From contig NZ_JBHZGL010000006.1 in the NCBI RefSeq assembly GCF_051900415.1, positions 1-64,000 on the forward strand: a stretch of 64,000 nucleotides of DNA, written 5' to 3'. Numbering within the stretch: position 1 is the stretch's first letter; each line of letters opens with the position of its first letter. This document shows, piece by piece, positions 61,072 through 64,000 of this stretch. This DNA comes from Frateuria_A sp051900415 (GTDB taxonomy: Bacteria; Pseudomonadota; Gammaproteobacteria; Xanthomonadales; Rhodanobacteraceae). A program made the position numbers and the translations under genes. Below the pieces are notes generated by a model. The model was not told where the DNA came from. It did not search any database and saw only the letters and a list, made by a program, of their open reading frames with translations.

Positions 61072-62082
61072 GTGGCGACTGTTTTGGTTGTCGGCGCAAC
61101 GGGACAGCTTGGTTCGGCGGTCGTGCGACGCCTGCTGTCTGACCGGCGGCACGATGTTCGCGCACTTGTCCGTCCGCGTTCTGCCAGCAACTTGCCGTTT
61201 GACGGAGCGGACTGCCGCCTCGGCGACCTGCGCGACGCGCGCAGCCTGCTCGATGCCTGCCAAGGTGTCGAGACGGTGATCGCGACGGCCACGGTGGTGT
61301 TTCCCAAAGGCCGCTACGACTTTCGCCAAGACGAGGAGAGGGGTTACGCGAACCTGATCCAGGCGTGCCTGCAAGCAGGCGTCAAGCACGTCGTGTTCGT
61401 CTCGTTGTGTGTTCCGTTCGAACGGCGATTCAGTCGAATCTCGGCCACCTACCGGATGAAGGAGCGGGTTGAAGGCATGCTCCGGACCTCGGGGCTGCAG
61501 CACACGATTCTGCGCTGCGCGCCGTTCATGGATGACTATTTCGCTCTCATAGGCAGCCGGATACCGTTGGCGGGAGAAGTCGCCGCCACGCTCGACCGCT
61601 CGCGTGGCCTGACGCGGCGCCTGCGCGCCTGGCTGGGCGACTCGATCGAACGAAGAGGTTTCGCCGTGGTTCCCGGGCCAGCGGCCCGCAGGCATGCGTT
61701 CGTGGCCGTGGACGACATTGTCGGCTATGCGGTGGGGGCCATAGAGCGGGTTCCCGATGGCGGCGCTTTCCTGGAAATAGGTGGCCCCGATGTTCTGTCC
61801 TGGCGCCAGATCTGCGACCTCTATGGGGCGTTGCTGGGGCGCTCTGTCGCCGTGATCGCGGTTCCCGCATGGATATTCGCCGCCCTGGCCTGGGCGATAC
61901 GGCCATGGTCGGTGGCCTTGGCCAATCAGATGGCCATCCTCAGCATCCTGGGTGGCAACGACACGCGTGTGGATTCCAGGGCGGTGGCGAAGCAGTACGG
62001 CGTGGCGCCGGTCCACGCACGCCATTACCTGGAGACAAAGCTTGCCAATGCCGGATGGATGCGGCGGGGAGAGCGGGCATGA
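61072..62082 (+). CDS. NmrA-like NAD(P)H-binding reductase
   Basis: 336 aa from a GTG at 61072 (GGAGG at 6 bases). N-terminal Rossmann motif G-A-T-G-Q-L-G (8-14); atypical SDR of the NmrA/isoflavone reductase type with D-L-R-D-A-R-S and H-V-V-F-V-S-L. Hydrophobic segment near the C-terminus (A-V-P-A-W-I-F-A-A-L-A-W-A-I). Follows the ThiF fusion by one base and overlaps the next gene by 4 bases (ATGA). Confidence 0.82.
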   Translation: MATVLVVGATGQLGSAVVRRLLSDRRHDVRALVRPRSASNLPFDGADCRLGDLRDARSLLDACQGVETVIATATVVFPKGRYDFRQDEERGYANLIQACLQAGVKHVVFVSLCVPFERRFSRISATYRMKERVEGMLRTSGLQHTILRCAPFMDDYFALIGSRIPLAGEVAATLDRSRGLTRRLRAWLGDSIERRGFAVVPGPAARRHAFVAVDDIVGYAVGAIERVPDGGAFLEIGGPDVLSWRQICDLYGALLGRSVAVIAVPAWIFAALAWAIRPWSVALANQMAILSILGGNDTRVDSRAVAKQYGVAPVHARHYLETKLANAGWMRRGERA

Positions 62083-63197
62083 GCGGGGACGACATGGTCC
62101 GGCCTATGCCGGTGCTGGACATCCAGCCGCAGTCGCATACGTTGCGCCTTCGGGAACGGTTTGCCTGCGAAGGTGGCGGCTGGATCGACGATCTGGAGGT
62201 GACGTTCACTACGTGTGGACGGCTCACCCCCGGGCGGGACAACGTGGTTTGGGTCCTGCACCCCCTGACCTGCAACGCGAATCCGATGGATTGGTGGGGT
62301 GGAATGATCGGGCCGCAGTGCGCCATCGATCCCGCACGGTGGTTCGTCGTCTGCGTGAACGCGCTCGGTTCGTGCTATGGAACCACCGGGCCGGCGAGCA
62401 CAGAGCCAGCCACCGGTCGGCGCTACGGCCGGCGGTTTCCCCTGGTGACCGTACGCGATGTGGTGGCGGTGCACGAGGCGGTGAGGGCACACCTGGGTAT
62501 CGAGGGCATCCATCTCGGCGTGGGCGGCTCGTACGGCGGGCAGCAGTTGCTGGAATGGATGGCCACTTCACCGTCGCTGTTCGACCACGCCTGCGTCATT
62601 GGCGCATCGTCGCGCCAGTCGCCCTGGGCGACCGCGTTCAACGAAACCCAGCGTATGGCCCTCGAAGCCGATGCCAGCTTCTTCGGCGATGGCGAGCGGC
62701 CTGGCGCGGCTGGGCTAGCCGCCGCGAGGGCGCTCGCCGTGATGTCGTACCGCACGGCCGCGGTCTATCAGCGGACACAGGCGGAAAGCCACGAGCAGCG
62801 GCCGTTCGATGGCCTGCGGGCGGCTAGTTACCAGCGCCACATTGGCGAACGGTTCGTCCGCCGCTTCGATGCGCATGCCTACTGGACCATGACCAAGGCA
62901 ATGGACAGCCATGACGTGGGCAGGGGACGTGGCTCGGTCGGCGCCGCGTTGGCAGCGGTCGATACGCGGGTACTCATGATCGGGCTGAAAGACGACCTGC
63001 TGTTTCCATGCGCCGAGGTGGCGGCGACCGCCGAAGCCTTGCCCCGGGGCAGCTTCGCCCGGATCGATTCCGACTACGGACACGACAGCATCCTTACCCA
63101 CGCCGCGGCCATCGGCGAACGGATGGCCGAGTTCGCCCGGCTGAACGCGTCCGAAGGAAAGGGCCGAAACACGATGCAAAGGAAGCAGTACGCATGA
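62079..63197 (+). CDS. MetX-like alpha/beta-hydrolase-fold acyltransferase
   Basis: 372 aa. MetX family: nucleophile Ser151 in G-G-S-Y-G-G, Asp in L-K-D-D-L-L-F-P, His in D-S-D-Y-G-H-D, with V-V-C-V-N-A-L-G-S-C-Y-G-T-T-G-P typical of homoserine acetyltransferases. It is a paralogue of the genuine metX at 17193, and its place in a biosynthetic operon suggests acyl transfer to a pathway intermediate rather than methionine synthesis. ATGA overlaps on both sides. Confidence 0.82.
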   Translation: MSGDDMVRPMPVLDIQPQSHTLRLRERFACEGGGWIDDLEVTFTTCGRLTPGRDNVVWVLHPLTCNANPMDWWGGMIGPQCAIDPARWFVVCVNALGSCYGTTGPASTEPATGRRYGRRFPLVTVRDVVAVHEAVRAHLGIEGIHLGVGGSYGGQQLLEWMATSPSLFDHACVIGASSRQSPWATAFNETQRMALEADASFFGDGERPGAAGLAAARALAVMSYRTAAVYQRTQAESHEQRPFDGLRAASYQRHIGERFVRRFDAHAYWTMTKAMDSHDVGRGRGSVGAALAAVDTRVLMIGLKDDLLFPCAEVAATAEALPRGSFARIDSDYGHDSILTHAAAIGERMAEFARLNASEGKGRNTMQRKQYA

Positions 63198-64000
63198 ACG
63201 ACTCAAGGAAGCCTCCGCTCCCGGCGCGATTTCGCCAAACCAGCAATCTCATGGGTCTGGTCTACATCATCCACGGGTTGTTGCTTTGGCTAGGCTCGGC
63301 CTGTCTCGGTTACCTGGCCTGGCATTCGGGTCTTCCGCTGGCCGCGCGCATTGCGCTGGCTGCGCTCCCGGTGACCGCGTCAGGTTTCGGCATGTTCTAC
63401 ATGGGGTCGCTGGGCCACGAGGGATTCCACCGCAACCTCAACCGGAACGCCGATGTGAGCATGCTCATGGGCATGCTCGCCTCGCTGGGGGCGCCGCTGT
63501 TCCTGTCTGTCGGGGTCAACATCTATCACTGGCGGCATCACCTGCATACGAACACGCCGCGTGATCCCGACCTCGTCCTGTACCAGAACAACCGCAGCCT
63601 GGCGGGCAAGCTCCGAGTCTCCCTCGATACCAATCTCTATTGCGTGCGCAACGTGTGGAATCTGCTGATCGGGCGGGAGAATCTGGATCGCACATTCCCG
63701 ATGAGCGTGTCGCGGATGCGCTTCTATGCAGCGCTCGACGTGGTGTTGGTACTCGCGGCGACCGCCGGGTATGCGGCACTGGCGCTACGCTCGACCGGCC
63801 TGTTCGTTTTTCTGGTGCTGTTGCCCGCGGTTGTGGCGCAGTTGTACTGGTCGCTGCATCCGTACATCGAACACGGCGCCACCGGCGACGAAGAGGGCGC
63901 CAATGCCCGCAACTGTACCTCGCCGGCGCTCACGTTCCTGCTGATGGGGTACACCTATCACTTGTGCCACCACCTGTATCCGAGCGTGCAGACGCACCGG
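63194..64000 (+). CDS. Membrane fatty-acid-desaturase-like di-iron enzyme (3' end outside window)
   Basis: 269 codons present; the gene continues past the right edge. Three histidine boxes: H-E-G-F-H (75-79), H-W-R-H-H (112-116) and H-L-C-H-H (256-260). Four or more transmembrane helices. Start overlaps the MetX-like stop (ATGA). It likely desaturates or hydroxylates a lipid-like chain. Last visible gene of the rightward operon. Confidence 0.88.
   Translation, partial: MNDSRKPPLPARFRQTSNLMGLVYIIHGLLLWLGSACLGYLAWHSGLPLAARIALAALPVTASGFGMFYMGSLGHEGFHRNLNRNADVSMLMGMLASLGAPLFLSVGVNIYHWRHHLHTNTPRDPDLVLYQNNRSLAGKLRVSLDTNLYCVRNVWNLLIGRENLDRTFPMSVSRMRFYAALDVVLVLAATAGYAALALRSTGLFVFLVLLPAVVAQLYWSLHPYIEHGATGDEEGANARNCTSPALTFLLMGYTYHLCHHLYPSVQTHR

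Overview
The window is GC-rich gammaproteobacterial chromosome. Gene content fits the Xanthomonadales (Lysobacterales), most likely the Rhodanobacteraceae (Dyella / Luteibacter / Rhodanobacter-like). The pointers are a MetX of the Xanthomonas succinyltransferase type, smc followed directly by zipA, a kynurenine monooxygenase, a System I cytochrome c maturation operon, and dispersed GTAGGAGCGC-type extragenic palindromes. The placement is by recollection of these families, not by a database search.

Layout. (1) 1-9693 is accessory DNA: the 5' end of an IS3-type transposase, four copies of a TTGCTCATGAGCAA palindrome, a leftward operon of P-type conjugation genes (trbJ, a ribbon-helix-helix protein, a trbK-like lipoprotein, trbL) preceded by two DNA-binding genes and a small membrane protein, and then a rightward AAA+ ATPase / subtilase pair that I read as an IetAS anti-phage / plasmid-stability system. 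It ends at a tRNA-Ala gene whose 3' end faces the island. (2) 9694-17190 is host DNA: rnd, a SUMF1-like protein, a lone receiver, a MASE1 sensor, a small exported protein, tRNA-Leu and a cysteine-dioxygenase-family enzyme. (3) 17193-25229 is the leftward ccmABCDEFGHI operon, ending in a translationally coupled metX. (4) 25230-35700 carries kmo with a DUF3293-like gene, phaR, a marR / outer-membrane factor / emrA / emrB efflux operon, tatD, two glycine-zipper lipoproteins and a cell-wall hydrolase. (5) 36396-44102 carries an SDR enzyme, a 2OG-Fe oxygenase, an FNT channel, a pirin, and a three-gene operon (cupredoxin, degenerate-GGDEF/EAL protein, outer-membrane barrel). (6) 44219-55602 is housekeeping: prfB with programmed frameshift, an 11-residue-repeat exported protein, lysS, a YidC-like insertase, an AI-2E-type permease, yciI, bolA, smc, zipA, a PaiB-like protein and a small conserved-looking ORF. 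(7) 55603-56585 is about 1 kb of lower-GC DNA without a recognised gene but with two unlisted small ORFs and a tandem palindrome. (8) 56586-64000 is a run of seven overlapping genes, continuing past the window: a dolichol/phytol-kinase-like membrane enzyme, an alpha/beta hydrolase, a 2OG-Fe oxygenase, a ThiF-nitroreductase fusion, an NmrA-like reductase, a MetX-like acyltransferase and a membrane desaturase.

The strongest candidates for an undescribed system are the seven-gene operon at the right end and its leader region. The best recognisable accessory system is the IetAS pair. Several interspersed palindrome families are present; one copy sits in frame inside ccmH and another overlaps the end of tatD.
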